This document shows, in pieces, positions 7,123 to 16,531 of a stretch of 64,000 nucleotides of DNA; within the stretch, counting starts at the first letter, position 1; the number at the start of each line of letters is the position of its first letter. This stretch comes from Terriglobia bacterium (GTDB lineage Bacteria > Acidobacteriota > Terriglobia > Bryobacterales > Bryobacteraceae). Below the pieces are notes generated by a model. It did not search any database. It worked only from the letters and a program-made list of their open reading frames with translations, and had not been told where the DNA came from. The position numbers and the translations under genes are program-made. Where the stretch lies: contig JAIQEX010000012.1 in NCBI GenBank assembly GCA_020073615.1, forward strand, positions 1-64,000, in the 5' to 3' direction.

Positions 7123-10100
7123 TTACCGGGTGCGGCGCATTTTGCGCCATTGATAACCGCCCACCAGCAGGCCGGCGGCGATCAGGAAGTAAGTGGCCGG
7201 CTCGGGAACGGTATTACCGCCGCCCTGATAGAGAACTTCCAGGGTCAGGCTCTTGTCGCCCCACAGGGAAAGGAACGAGTATCCGCTAGCCAGCGTGGGA
7301 AAGGTGATGGCGTCGAAGGAACCGGTGCGCACGCCGGTCCAGTTGAGGATGTCGAAGGTGGTTCCGCCGGCGGGCGCGTAGCCGCCGTAGAGCAGGATAG
7401 CGAGGGTGCCGGCCAAAGAGATGTCGCCGTTGACGTTCAACTGGTCGAATTGCCCGAGGCCCGGGCCGCCCAACTCGATGTTCATGAAGCTGCCCATGGT
7501 CTGCGTGAAGTTGCCGTTGATGGTGAGGGTGCCGGGGGAATTCCCGGGATCGGTTTCGCCGGACACGACGACGTTGCCGTCGATGATACCCGAACCTTTC
7601 AGTTGCTGGCCGGAGCCGACATCCACGGTGCCGGCCACCAGCGTGCCGCTGACGTTGAGGGACCCGGTGTTGTTGAAGGTGCCGGTGACGTCCAGGGTAG
7701 AGCCGGCGCCGACATCGATGGCGCCTTCGTTGGAGAGATCGCCCGCGGTGGTGAAGTTGCGGCCATTGAGAAGCTCAAAAGTACCGCCCGCCCGGTTGTC
7801 GATGAAGGTGGAGGCCAGCGCATCGATGGCGCCGTACACCAGGGAGGACGACGTGCCGTCCAGGATAATGGTGGCTGCGTTGTTGACGATCGGGCCGGCG
7901 ATCCCGATGATGCCAACCATATCGTAGGTGCCGCCGGTAAGCGTGCCGCCACTGTAGTTGGCCAGATCGCCGATACTCAGGACTTCTCCGGCGCCAGCCC
8001 GGACCGTGCCCAGGTTGGTCAGGTGGGCGGTGATGTTGCCGGAACCCTGAATGGTATTGTCGATGTTCGTCAGGCTTCCAGGGGCGCCGTTAGGAGTGTA
8101 CCCATCGATGAGGCCCCCGGCCATGTTGATCGTTCCGCCACCGGTCAAAGTAGCGCTCCCGGGGACGAACATTTGGAGATTCAGTCCGATATTCCCGCCC
8201 GCCATGGTGATGGTTCCGACGTTGTCGATAGTGCCGGCTAATACGGTGTTGCCGCCCCCCACCGTGCGCAGGTTCCCCAGATTGGCGATGCCATTCAGCA
8301 CCACGGGGCCGGCATCGATCTGGCCCGTGTCCGACGTGTTCAGGGTGCTGCCGGTAACGGTGAGGCCGCCGCTCAACGCGACCGTGGAGCCGTTCAGCGC
8401 CTGGATGAGTCCGCCGTTTACCGAAGTCGTGGCGCCGCCCCCGAGTTGCAGCGTCCCGCCGTTGCTGGCCTGCAGTGTGCCGGTGTTGTTGACGGTGGCG
8501 TCGTAAATCGCCAGCGTCTGGCCACCGGTGTTGGCGTCGATCACGCCTCCGGCCTGGTTGTTGAGGACGATGGCGGAGAGCGAGCCGGCGCCCTGAATGT
8601 GGTTGTCCGTAGTCAGCGTTCCAGGGGCGCCGTTGGGCGTGTATCCCGAAATGCTGCCCCCGCCCATGTTCACGGTTCCGCCGCCGGTTAGGGTAGCGTT
8701 CCCGGGGACGAACATCTGGAGATTCAGTCCGATGTTCCCGCCCGCCAGCGTGATGGCGCCCGTGTTGTTGATGGTGTTGGCCAGCACGGTGGTGCCGGGC
8801 CCCACCACGCGGAGGTTGCCATTATTAGTGATGCCATTCAGCACCGCGGCACCAGCATTGATCTGGCCCGTGTCCGACGTGTTCAGGGTGCTGCCGTTAA
8901 TGGTGACGCCATTGCTCATCATGACCGTGGAGCCGCCCAGCGCCTGGATGACGCCGCCCGATACCGAGGTCGCGGCGCCACCCCCGAGTTGCAGCGTCCC
9001 GCCGTTGCTGGCCTGCAATGTGCCGGTATTGTTGACGGTGGCGTCGTTAATCATTAGCGTTCCGCCGCTGGTGTTGGCGTCGATCATGCTCTGGTTGTTG
9101 AGGACGATGGCGGTGATCGAGCCGGCGCCCTGAATCAGGTTGGCGGCGTTGGTCAGCGTTCCCGGCGCGCCGTTGGGGGTGTACCCGGAAATGTTGTACC
9201 CGCCCATATTGACGGTTCCACCGCCGGTCAAGGTAGCCGCTCCGGGGACGAACATCTGGAGATTCAATCCGAGGTTTCCGCTGGCCAGGGTGATGGTTCC
9301 GGTGTTGTTAATGGTATTGGCCAGGACGGCGTTATTGCCCTGCAGAACACCGGGCACGGTCACAACCTGGAGATTTCCCTGGTTGGTAATGCCGTTCAAG
9401 ACCATCCCTTCGCTGGCCTGGATGACGCCGCTGCCGACGGTGCTCAGGATGCTGCCGGTGATGGCGCCGGCGGCATCATAGTCGCCGGGGTTGGTGTAGC
9501 CGAGCAGGACTGTGGAACCGTTCTGGGCCTGGATGGCGCCGCCGTTTACATTGGTCGCGCCGTAGCTCCAGTGGCCGCCGCCGAGTTGCAGAGTTCCGCC
9601 ATTCACGGCCTGCAAGACACTGCCGGTGGCGTCGATGGTGGCGCCGGACACCACTAAGCCGCCCCCGTTGGCCTGCATCATGCTCCCGGCCGTGATCAGA
9701 CACAGGCCCGCCAAGCCGTTGCAAGTGACGATGCCCGAGCCGTTGCCTTGGATGGTCTGCGCGCTGAGCGTCAGCGGGGACGTGATCAGCAGCCTCCCGC
9801 CGGTCAGGTTGATGGTGCCGCCCCCGGAAGCGGTGATGCCCGTTACCGGGTCCATCCACGGTGGGACGTTGACGTTGTTGCCCACCTCGAGAAAGCCGTC
9901 CGTTATATTGATCTGGTTGCTGTTGATCAGCGAACTGGTGACTATGAGTGTAGGCACGTTGCCACCGGTGCCCTCTTTCACCAGGCTGATGACGCCGGAG
10001 TTGTTCAGCACGTTGACGGCGGGCCCCATTCCCGTCATCCCCGACTCACGAACCGTGATGGTGCCGGAGGTGTAGGCGGTGACGACATCTCCGTATGCCG

Positions 10101-10242
10101 TGATCGTGGGCGGTCCGGTAGGGCTCCAATTGTTGGCGCCGTCCCAAGTTCCGGTACCACCGAGCCAAACGTACTGGATGCTGCTGCCCCAAGCCAGGCT
10201 GGCGGTCCAGAGGACGAATAGAGTAACGACAAAGCGCTTCAT
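7123..10242 (-). CDS. PEP-CTERM-anchored autotransporter-like repeat protein
   Basis: A 1039-residue exported protein. It has a signal peptide (FVVTLFVLWTASLAWG), an N-terminal WLGGTGTWDGANNWSPTG segment typical of autotransporter-associated beta-strand proteins, a long Gly/Asn/Thr-rich beta-helix region, and a C-terminal PEP-CTERM sorting signal (VPEPATYFLIAAGLLVGG, then a basic tail WRKMRRTR). The middle contains three related blocks of about 180 residues carrying LNLQMFVPG and SGYTPNGAPGTLT. A clear AAAGGAG ribosome site precedes the ATG. PEP-CTERM proteins are processed by exosortase and placed on or outside the outer membrane, often with exopolysaccharide; no exosortase gene lies in this window. 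Confidence 0.9.
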   Translation of the reverse strand: MKRFVVTLFVLWTASLAWGSSIQYVWLGGTGTWDGANNWSPTGPPTITAYGDVVTAYTSGTITVRESGMTGMGPAVNVLNNSGVISLVKEGTGGNVPTLIVTSSLINSNQINITDGFLEVGNNVNVPPWMDPVTGITASGGGTINLTGGRLLITSPLTLSAQTIQGNGSGIVTCNGLAGLCLITAGSMMQANGGGLVVSGATIDATGSVLQAVNGGTLQLGGGHWSYGATNVNGGAIQAQNGSTVLLGYTNPGDYDAAGAITGSILSTVGSGVIQASEGMVLNGITNQGNLQVVTVPGVLQGNNAVLANTINNTGTITLASGNLGLNLQMFVPGAATLTGGGTVNMGGYNISGYTPNGAPGTLTNAANLIQGAGSITAIVLNNQSMIDANTSGGTLMINDATVNNTGTLQASNGGTLQLGGGAATSVSGGVIQALGGSTVMMSNGVTINGSTLNTSDTGQINAGAAVLNGITNNGNLRVVGPGTTVLANTINNTGAITLAGGNIGLNLQMFVPGNATLTGGGTVNMGGGSISGYTPNGAPGTLTTDNHIQGAGSLSAIVLNNQAGGVIDANTGGQTLAIYDATVNNTGTLQASNGGTLQLGGGATTSVNGGLIQALNGSTVALSGGLTVTGSTLNTSDTGQIDAGPVVLNGIANLGNLRTVGGGNTVLAGTIDNVGTITMAGGNIGLNLQMFVPGSATLTGGGTINMAGGLIDGYTPNGAPGSLTNIDNTIQGSGNITAHLTNLGTVRAGAGEVLSIGDLANYSGGTLTGGTYDMVGIIGIAGPIVNNAATIILDGTSSSLVYGAIDALASTFIDNRAGGTFELLNGRNFTTAGDLSNEGAIDVGAGSTLDVTGTFNNTGSLNVSGTLVAGTVDVGSGQQLKGSGIIDGNVVVSGETDPGNSPGTLTINGNFTQTMGSFMNIELGGPGLGQFDQLNVNGDISLAGTLAILLYGGYAPAGGTTFDILNWTGVRTGSFDAITFPTLASGYSFLSLWGDKSLTLEVLYQGGGNTVPEPATYFLIAAGLLVGGYQWRKMRRTR
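8030..9410 (-). repeat. Internal ~541-bp repeats in the PEP-CTERM gene
   Basis: The motif GGGGACGAACAT(C/T)TGGAG recurs at 8161, 8704 and 9244, a period of 543 and 540 bases (about 180 residues). The first two coding units are nearly complete and the third diverges after the NLQMFVPG block. These in-frame repeats could expand or contract by recombination. Confidence 0.85.
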
Positions 10243-10438
10243 CGAAAAACTCCTTTACCTGCGTTGAACTCGATCCACTGTAACCGCGATTGTGTGCGCC
10301 ACGGCCGCTAAAAGGTGTATTTAACATGCTAAACTCCTGTTACTTCAACCCCTTGCAATCCTGCAAAAAGCGGAGTACATTCAGGACATCGGCATCCCGT
10401 TTAAGGTCGCGGCGCCGGCTCGAGGATCGACGCTGGGC

Positions 10439-12250
10439 GTGGGGGTGGACTCCCGCGAGGTTCGCGAACACCTCGAAAAGATCCTGGCATCGCCGGCGTT
10501 TGCCGGTGCTCCGCGGGTGCAGCAATTTCTGCGTTTCGTGGTGGAAGAGGCCCTGGAAGGCCGGGCGGGCGAGATCAAGGAGAGCGTGGTGGCGATGCAA
10601 GTTTTTGGCCGCCGCGGCGACTTCGATTCGCACAGCGACTCGGTGGTGCGGGTGCACGCCACGCATTTGCGGAGGCGGCTGCGCGAGTATTACCGGAGCG
10701 AGGGCGAGGGCGATGCCCTGATCGTCGAACTTCTGCCGGGCGCATATGTGCCCTCCTTCCGGCCCGCGGCCGCCGCGCCCATCGCCGCCGCGGGTTGGAG
10801 ACCAAGATGGCTGTTGCCGGTAGCAGTGCCGGCCACCCTCGCCGCGGCCCTCGCGCTGGGGGCATTCGTCTGGGTGGCGAGGAGCGGTCCCACGTCAATC
10901 GCGGTGCTGCCCTTCACCTCCCTCGATGCCACGCCGGACAGCGAGTATCTGGCGGAGGGCATTGCGGAGGATCTGATGACTTCGCTGGCCCGGATGCCAG
11001 GGCTGAGGGTGGTGGCGCGCACTTCGGCCTTCCAGTTTCGCGACAGGAATATCAGCGCCCGTACGGTGGGCCGCGACCTGGGGGCGAGCGTCCTGCTCGA
11101 AGGGAGCATCCGGGGGAACCGCAATCACCTGAAGATCGCCGCGCAACTGGTGAACGCGGCCAGCGGATTCGACCTCTGGTCGGAAAGCTGGGAAGGAGCG
11201 GTGGGCGACGCGCCGCTGTTCGAGGAGCAGATTGTCCGGGCCGTAAGCCAGGAGTTGGGGAAGGCGCCCGCCAAGCGGGCAGCATCGGCAGCGGCAACCG
11301 CGGCGCGTCCGCCCCTACCCGGCGCCCAGGAAGCCTACTGGCGGGGAAGATACCTGTTGAGCAAGGGCCACGCAACGCGGGCCGACAGCATCAAGTTTCT
11401 GGAGGAGGCGGCGCGGGCGGATCCCCAGTATGCGCCGGCCTGGGCGGGCTTGACCAGCGCTTACGCCACCCTGGCTTTCCACATGCAAGGGGACGTCGGC
11501 GAATTAATTGCCAAGACCAGGAACGCGGGCGGGCGGGCACTGCAGCTCGATCCGGATTCGGCCGAAGCGCTGGCGTCGCTGGCGGTGTTGAGCTATGCCT
11601 TCGACCACGATTGGGCGAGCGCGGAGCGGGATTTCGAGCGCGCCCTAACGCTCAATCCGAGCTATGCCCGCGGCCACCTGCAGTACGCCATGGGGTTGAT
11701 TACGCGCGCGCGGTTCGAGGCCGCGATCGCGCACATCCGCCAGGCGCGGGTGCTGGACCCGCTCTCGTACGCGATTGGCAACGATCTGGCGGTGGCCCTG
11801 GAATGCGCCGGCCGCTACGAGGAATCGATCGCCACCGCGCGGCAGACGCTCCGTAGCGATCCCAAGTTCGCGTACGCGCACGTGCCGCTGGGTTCGGTGC
11901 TGGCCTTGCAGGGCAACCCGGCGGCCGGCATCGCGGAAATCGAACTGTCGGTTCAGGCCCTGGGCCGCGACGCGTGGATTCTGGGCCCGCTGGGTTACGC
12001 GCTGGCGCGCGCCGGCAGGAAGGCGGAGGCGGAGAGCATCGCCCGGGAGATCGAACCGGCGGGGGATGGCGGGGTGGATCTCGCCCGCGTCTACGCCGGC
12101 CTGGGCGACCACCCGCGCGCCCTCGATGCCCTGGAGCGCGCCTATACGCAGCGCATCGTGGACGTCAACTTCATGGCCGTGGACCCCATGTTTGCCGGCC
12201 TGCGCGGGGAGCCCCGCTTTCTGGCGCTGAAGCGCCGCATGGGGTTGTAA
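10439..12250 (+). CDS. Membrane-bound TolB-like / TPR regulatory protein
   Basis: A 603-residue protein in four parts. Residues 1-110 form the [20 protein letters not shown] / GAYVPSF domain also found alone at 6281. A membrane helix follows at about 120-143 ([20 protein letters not shown]). Next is a TolB-N-like domain ([20 protein letters not shown], then [20 protein letters not shown]), and finally tetratricopeptide repeats from about residue 290. The plan resembles CadC-like and cyclase-associated regulators with the TPR part outside the membrane. The start is a GTG at 10439. It is divergent from the PEP-CTERM gene and 61 bases upstream of an ADOP permease, so it may sense envelope state for either neighbour. 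Confidence 0.8.
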   Translation: MGVDSREVREHLEKILASPAFAGAPRVQQFLRFVVEEALEGRAGEIKESVVAMQVFGRRGDFDSHSDSVVRVHATHLRRRLREYYRSEGEGDALIVELLPGAYVPSFRPAAAAPIAAAGWRPRWLLPVAVPATLAAALALGAFVWVARSGPTSIAVLPFTSLDATPDSEYLAEGIAEDLMTSLARMPGLRVVARTSAFQFRDRNISARTVGRDLGASVLLEGSIRGNRNHLKIAAQLVNAASGFDLWSESWEGAVGDAPLFEEQIVRAVSQELGKAPAKRAASAAATAARPPLPGAQEAYWRGRYLLSKGHATRADSIKFLEEAARADPQYAPAWAGLTSAYATLAFHMQGDVGELIAKTRNAGGRALQLDPDSAEALASLAVLSYAFDHDWASAERDFERALTLNPSYARGHLQYAMGLITRARFEAAIAHIRQARVLDPLSYAIGNDLAVALECAGRYEESIATARQTLRSDPKFAYAHVPLGSVLALQGNPAAGIAEIELSVQALGRDAWILGPLGYALARAGRKAEAESIAREIEPAGDGGVDLARVYAGLGDHPRALDALERAYTQRIVDVNFMAVDPMFAGLRGEPRFLALKRRMGL

Positions 12251-12311
12251 GCTCGCGCGTCGCCGGCGCCCCTGCGCCCTCGGGTCCATAATAAGCTCAG
12301 AGGGTAAGAGG

Positions 12312-14660
12312 ATGCGCCACCTGTTGCAGGACCTCCGTTATGCCATGCGGATGCTGGGGCGGGCGCCGGGCTTCACGATCGTCGCCGTTTTGTCGCTGGC
12401 GCTTGGCATCGGCGCCAACACAGCGATCTTCAGCCTGGTTTACGCGGTACTCTTGAAGCCTTTGCCGTTTCGCGAGCCGGCGCGGCTGATCACTACCTGG
12501 GACAGCTATTTACCGCTCTTCCCGAAGCTGGGCGTCTCGCCGCCGGAGCTGGAGAGCTGCGAGCGGCAAACGGACCTCTTTGAGCAGACCGCCTGGTATC
12601 GCTACGTGCCCAAAGACTTCAACCTGGTCGGGCCCGGGGCGGCGGCGGTGGAACTTCACGCGACGATCGTCTCCCCCGGCCTGCTGCCGTTGCTGGGCGC
12701 CGCCCCTGCTCTGGGCCGCGCCTTCTCCGCAAGCGGCTCGCCGCAAACGGTCCTGCTGAACGATCGCTTGTGGAAGAGCCGCTTCGGCGGTAGCCGGGCG
12801 ATCATCGGCCAGTCAATCCGCCTGGAGGACCGGGAATTCACTATCGCCGGGGTGATGCCGCCGGAGTTTCAGTTTCCGAAATCGACGGACATCTGGCTGC
12901 CGCCGGGAACGCTGATGGGCGATGAGCTGACCAACCCGGTGCGGCACGCTTTTGGGTTTATTGCGCGGCTCCGCCCCGGCGTGACAGCACAGCAGGCGAG
13001 CGTGCGCCTGGAGACGGCCTTCCGTCGGCTGGCCGCGGAGCACCCCAAGACCAGCGCCGGTTTTGGGGTGCGGATCTCGGGGCTGCAGGAAGACCTGACG
13101 CGCGACTCGCGGCCGGCTTTGCTGTTGTTGCTGGGGGCGGTCGCCCTGGTGTTGCTGATTGCCTGTGGCAACGTGGCCAACCTGTTGTTATCGCGCGGCA
13201 GCAGCCGAAGGAAGGAGATCGCCATACGGACGGCTCTGGGGGCCAGCGCGGGGCGGCTGATCCGGCAGTTGCTCACGGAGAGCATCCTTCTTGCCGCGGT
13301 GGGCGGAGGGGCGGGTTTGGCGCTCGCGGCGTGGAGCCTGGCGGTGTTCTCGCCCATTCCGGCCCCGCTCGATTCCACGGTCCTGTGGTACCTGCTGGCG
13401 GTTTCCCTGGCCACCGGCATGGTGTTCGGGCTGGCGCCCGCGCTTCAGGCCCGGAAAATCGATCCGATTTCGGCCATCAAGACGGGGCCGGCGGGAAGCG
13501 GACAATCCTCGATGGCGCGGGGCGCGGTGGTGGTTCTGGAATTCGCCTTCGCCCTGATGGTGGTGATCGGGGCGGGCATTCTCGGGCGGAGCTTGCTCTG
13601 GCTGCTGCATGTGGACGGCGGCTTCAGCCCACACGGGGTGCTCACCCTGCGGATTTCGCCGCCGCCCGCGGGGGACGCGGATGCCCTGTTCAGGCGGATC
13701 GCGGGACGACTTCGGCCGCTTCCGGGCATCGAATCCGTGGCCGCGGCGAATACGCTGCCGCTCATCGCCAACCGCGCGAGCGCGCTGCGTTTCCACGTTC
13801 CGGGAAGCCCCCTGATCAACCCCGATGCCCTGCCGGTGGCGCAATTCCGGGCGGTGAGTCCGGAGTACTTCGGCGCCCTGCGAATTCCACTTCGCTCGGG
13901 CCGTGTGTTCGACGAGCGCGATCTGAACCAACCGGTGGCGATCATCAACGTGGGCATGGCGCGGCGCTTCTGGCCGGGCAGGGACCCGGTGGGGATAAAG
14001 TTCGTGACCGGACCGTGGGGACCGAACCCCAACTGGTCCACGATTATCGGCGTGGCAGGCGATGTCAAGCAGTTTGGCCTCGATTCGGAATCGAGCATGG
14101 ACGTGTACTTTCCGAGTCTCGCGGGGCGGTACCTGATATTGCGGACCGCGGGCGAACCGGGATCGCTGGCCGCGGCCGTGGAGCGGGAGATCCAGGCCAG
14201 CGATCGAGGGCTGGCGATATCGGAGGTACGCACGATGGATCAGATCTCAGACGAATCGACCTATTCGCGCCGATGGACGACGGGGCTGCTGGCCGGGTTT
14301 GCCGGCATGGCGCTGGTTCTGGCACTGGTAGGAATCTACGGCGTGACGTCATGGGCCGTAGCGCAGCGCACGCGCGAGATCGGCATCCGCATGGCACTGG
14401 GCGCGGACCGGGGGCAGGTTCTGCGAATGGTGCTGCGTTACGGAGCCAGGCTATGTGGCGCGGGCCTGGCGATCGGGCTGGGGGGAGCGCTGGCGCTGCG
14501 CCGCGTCCTTTCCAGCCTGGCGTTCGGCGTGAGCACGGCCGATCCGGCGATTTACGGGGGCGCCGTCCTGCTGCTGGTGGTGGCGGCGCTGCTGGCGTGC
14601 TATCTGCCGGCCCGCCGGGCGAGCCGGGTGGCCCCGTTGGCCGCGTTGCGCTGGGAGTGA
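12312..14660 (+). CDS. MacB-like ABC permease of the acidobacterial duplicated type (ADOP)
   Basis: A 782-residue inner-membrane permease with two MacB-PCD/FtsX units. The first begins [20 protein letters not shown] and [20 protein letters not shown], with a periplasmic domain to about residue 270 and three helices. The second unit ends with [20 protein letters not shown], the [20 protein letters not shown] signature and a final helix. There is no ATPase domain and no adjacent ATPase gene, as is usual for these orphan permeases. Unlike the copy at 38795 it lacks the N-terminal PadR-associated extension and has no PadR gene. Substrate unknown. Confidence 0.88.
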   Translation: MRHLLQDLRYAMRMLGRAPGFTIVAVLSLALGIGANTAIFSLVYAVLLKPLPFREPARLITTWDSYLPLFPKLGVSPPELESCERQTDLFEQTAWYRYVPKDFNLVGPGAAAVELHATIVSPGLLPLLGAAPALGRAFSASGSPQTVLLNDRLWKSRFGGSRAIIGQSIRLEDREFTIAGVMPPEFQFPKSTDIWLPPGTLMGDELTNPVRHAFGFIARLRPGVTAQQASVRLETAFRRLAAEHPKTSAGFGVRISGLQEDLTRDSRPALLLLLGAVALVLLIACGNVANLLLSRGSSRRKEIAIRTALGASAGRLIRQLLTESILLAAVGGGAGLALAAWSLAVFSPIPAPLDSTVLWYLLAVSLATGMVFGLAPALQARKIDPISAIKTGPAGSGQSSMARGAVVVLEFAFALMVVIGAGILGRSLLWLLHVDGGFSPHGVLTLRISPPPAGDADALFRRIAGRLRPLPGIESVAAANTLPLIANRASALRFHVPGSPLINPDALPVAQFRAVSPEYFGALRIPLRSGRVFDERDLNQPVAIINVGMARRFWPGRDPVGIKFVTGPWGPNPNWSTIIGVAGDVKQFGLDSESSMDVYFPSLAGRYLILRTAGEPGSLAAAVEREIQASDRGLAISEVRTMDQISDESTYSRRWTTGLLAGFAGMALVLALVGIYGVTSWAVAQRTREIGIRMALGADRGQVLRMVLRYGARLCGAGLAIGLGGALALRRVLSSLAFGVSTADPAIYGGAVLLLVVAALLACYLPARRASRVAPLAALRWE

Positions 14661-14680
14661 TTGGCGCGGGTGGCGGCTGA

Positions 14681-16486
14681 CTATTTGACGGCCAGGGTGA
14701 CGTTCTGCGTGGTGGTGGCGGCTCCCGCTCCGGTTCCCACGGTAACCACTACGGGCACACTTCCGGGTTTGGCTGTGTCCGGGACCACGGCGTTGATTTG
14801 CATGAGCCCGGGAATGGACCCGATTGGGGCCTGCGCCGTGGCCACGGCTCCGGCGCCGTCAATGGTGACGCTCACCGCCAACACGGGGGTAACTTTGCCG
14901 CTGATCAGGTTGGCCTCGGTCGCCCCGGTAGTACAGTCGCTGACAATGGCGTCGGAGGCGTCGAGGATGGGGACGCAACTGGTGGCGCCGTAGCCGGTGA
15001 GATAGAGCACCACGGTGGAGCCCTTGGTGGCCTGGGTGGACGCGCCATTGACGATATAGTCGCCGGTGGCCGCATTGAAATTCAGGAAAGCGCCCTGGCC
15101 GCTTCCGGTGGCATTCATGGTGAAGATGCCAGGGTTGGCGTCGACCTTCTTAACCGGGAAGGCTGCCGAGGCAGCCGAGTTGTAGGTGACCACCACATCC
15201 ACCTGGCTGCCGCTGGTCGAAGGAGTGGTGAAAGGCACAATGCAGCTCACCTGGTCGGCACTGGTATACACCAAAGGCGCATCCACCCCGTCGATGGTAA
15301 CGGAAGTCCCGGTGACGCCGGACGGCAAAGAGGTGGCAATGGGATCGGTACCGGACAGGGTGAGCAGATTGGCGGGCCCCAGGCCCAGGCCATAAATCGT
15401 AATGATCTCGCCCGGCGAGACACTCCCCAGCGCGTAACTGGCGGCATCGGTCACGGCCAGGATTTCCGGGTCCGAAATAACGGTGAAATCGAGGGTGCCG
15501 GAATCTCCAGTCGCGGTAGGCGTTTTGACCATGATGGGCAGGATTCCCTTGGCCGTCATCTGCGCCGCCGGCATGGTCACCAGCATGCTGGTCGGGCTGA
15601 TCACGATGCTGGTCAGCTTGAGGGTGCCGATGTACGCGCTCGAAGTAATCGCCGCGGTGCCATAGAAATTCGTGCCCGTAATGGTCACGTAGGTGGCGGG
15701 CGAATTGATCAGACCCTCGTGCGGCCACAGGGCGGTGATGGTGGGCACTCCTGGGGTGATGATCAGGGTCACCGCGACGGTGATCGGCCTGGTGGCGGTG
15801 GTCGAGGGCGTGAATTTGATGGAGGCGTTATAGGTACCCGGGCCGAGAGTGGCGGGATTGACGCTCACCATGACGGTCAACGGGGTTCCCGTCAGCGCGA
15901 TGCCGCTCGACGGCGCAGCCTTCAACCAGACGCCGCCGGTAATGGTGGTGGCGATGGAAACGGCCCCGCCGCTCGCGGTCAGGACAATCGGCTGGGGCGC
16001 CGGATTGACCAACGCGTCGGCTACGAACGCGAACGACAGGGCGGCGGTGCTGGCAATCACCGTGGCCGGAGCGTCGCTGATCTCCAGGGTCACGTTAAAG
16101 GTGACCGATTGTGAGGTCGTGGCCGTGGGCGCCTTCACGACAATGGCGCCGCTGTAACTCCCGGAGGCCATGTTGGTGGGGTTGACATAAACTTTGATGG
16201 TGGCCGGCGTGGTTCCGGAATTGGCGGAGACGCTGAGCCATGGCTGGGCAATGGGCGAAATGGTAAAGGCCAGGGCAGCGCCGGTGCTCTTGATCTGCAG
16301 GGACTGGTTGGCGGGTGGCGCAGCTCCGGGTATGGCCTGGTATTTGAAATCCAGTGTGGCAGGCAAAAAGGAGATATCGTTCGTGGTAGCGAGGGCAAGA
16401 TTCGCGAGCTGGAGAACCAGAATCGCGAACAGGGAAACGTGGCGGAGCTTTGCTACCCGCCGGTATAAGCAGCTCATGATTGTCAT
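14681..16486 (-). CDS. Secreted protein with BACON-like repeats and a TIGR03437-type C-terminus
   Basis: A 601-residue exported protein. A signal peptide (HVSLFAILVLQLANLALA) is followed by two or three Ig-like/BACON-like domains (for example QPWLSVSANSGTTPATIKVY and GVWLKAAPSSGIALTGTPLT), an IPT/TIG-like domain (ITGTNFYGTAA), then a long C-terminal region beginning AVTDAASYALGSVSPGEIIT. That last segment, with ITIYGLGLGP, IVPF and VTIDG strands, matches the TIGR03437 domain expanded in Solibacter-like genomes. Probably an extracellular adhesion or structural protein. The start may be the M at residue 1 or 4. It is convergent with the ADOP permease. Confidence 0.85.
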   Translation of the reverse strand: MTIMSCLYRRVAKLRHVSLFAILVLQLANLALATTNDISFLPATLDFKYQAIPGAAPPANQSLQIKSTGAALAFTISPIAQPWLSVSANSGTTPATIKVYVNPTNMASGSYSGAIVVKAPTATTSQSVTFNVTLEISDAPATVIASTAALSFAFVADALVNPAPQPIVLTASGGAVSIATTITGGVWLKAAPSSGIALTGTPLTVMVSVNPATLGPGTYNASIKFTPSTTATRPITVAVTLIITPGVPTITALWPHEGLINSPATYVTITGTNFYGTAAITSSAYIGTLKLTSIVISPTSMLVTMPAAQMTAKGILPIMVKTPTATGDSGTLDFTVISDPEILAVTDAASYALGSVSPGEIITIYGLGLGPANLLTLSGTDPIATSLPSGVTGTSVTIDGVDAPLVYTSADQVSCIVPFTTPSTSGSQVDVVVTYNSAASAAFPVKKVDANPGIFTMNATGSGQGAFLNFNAATGDYIVNGASTQATKGSTVVLYLTGYGATSCVPILDASDAIVSDCTTGATEANLISGKVTPVLAVSVTIDGAGAVATAQAPIGSIPGLMQINAVVPDTAKPGSVPVVVTVGTGAGAATTTQNVTLAVK

Positions 16487-16531
16487 ATCGGCGGTTACGC
16501 GGAAAACTGTAGGGCGGGGAGGCCTACCCCG

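Noticed and set aside
7006-9481. Several plus-strand ORFs opposite the PEP-CTERM gene
   Set aside because: They mirror the Gly/Asn/Thr-rich repeat protein and are Pro/Val-rich antisense readings caused by high GC.
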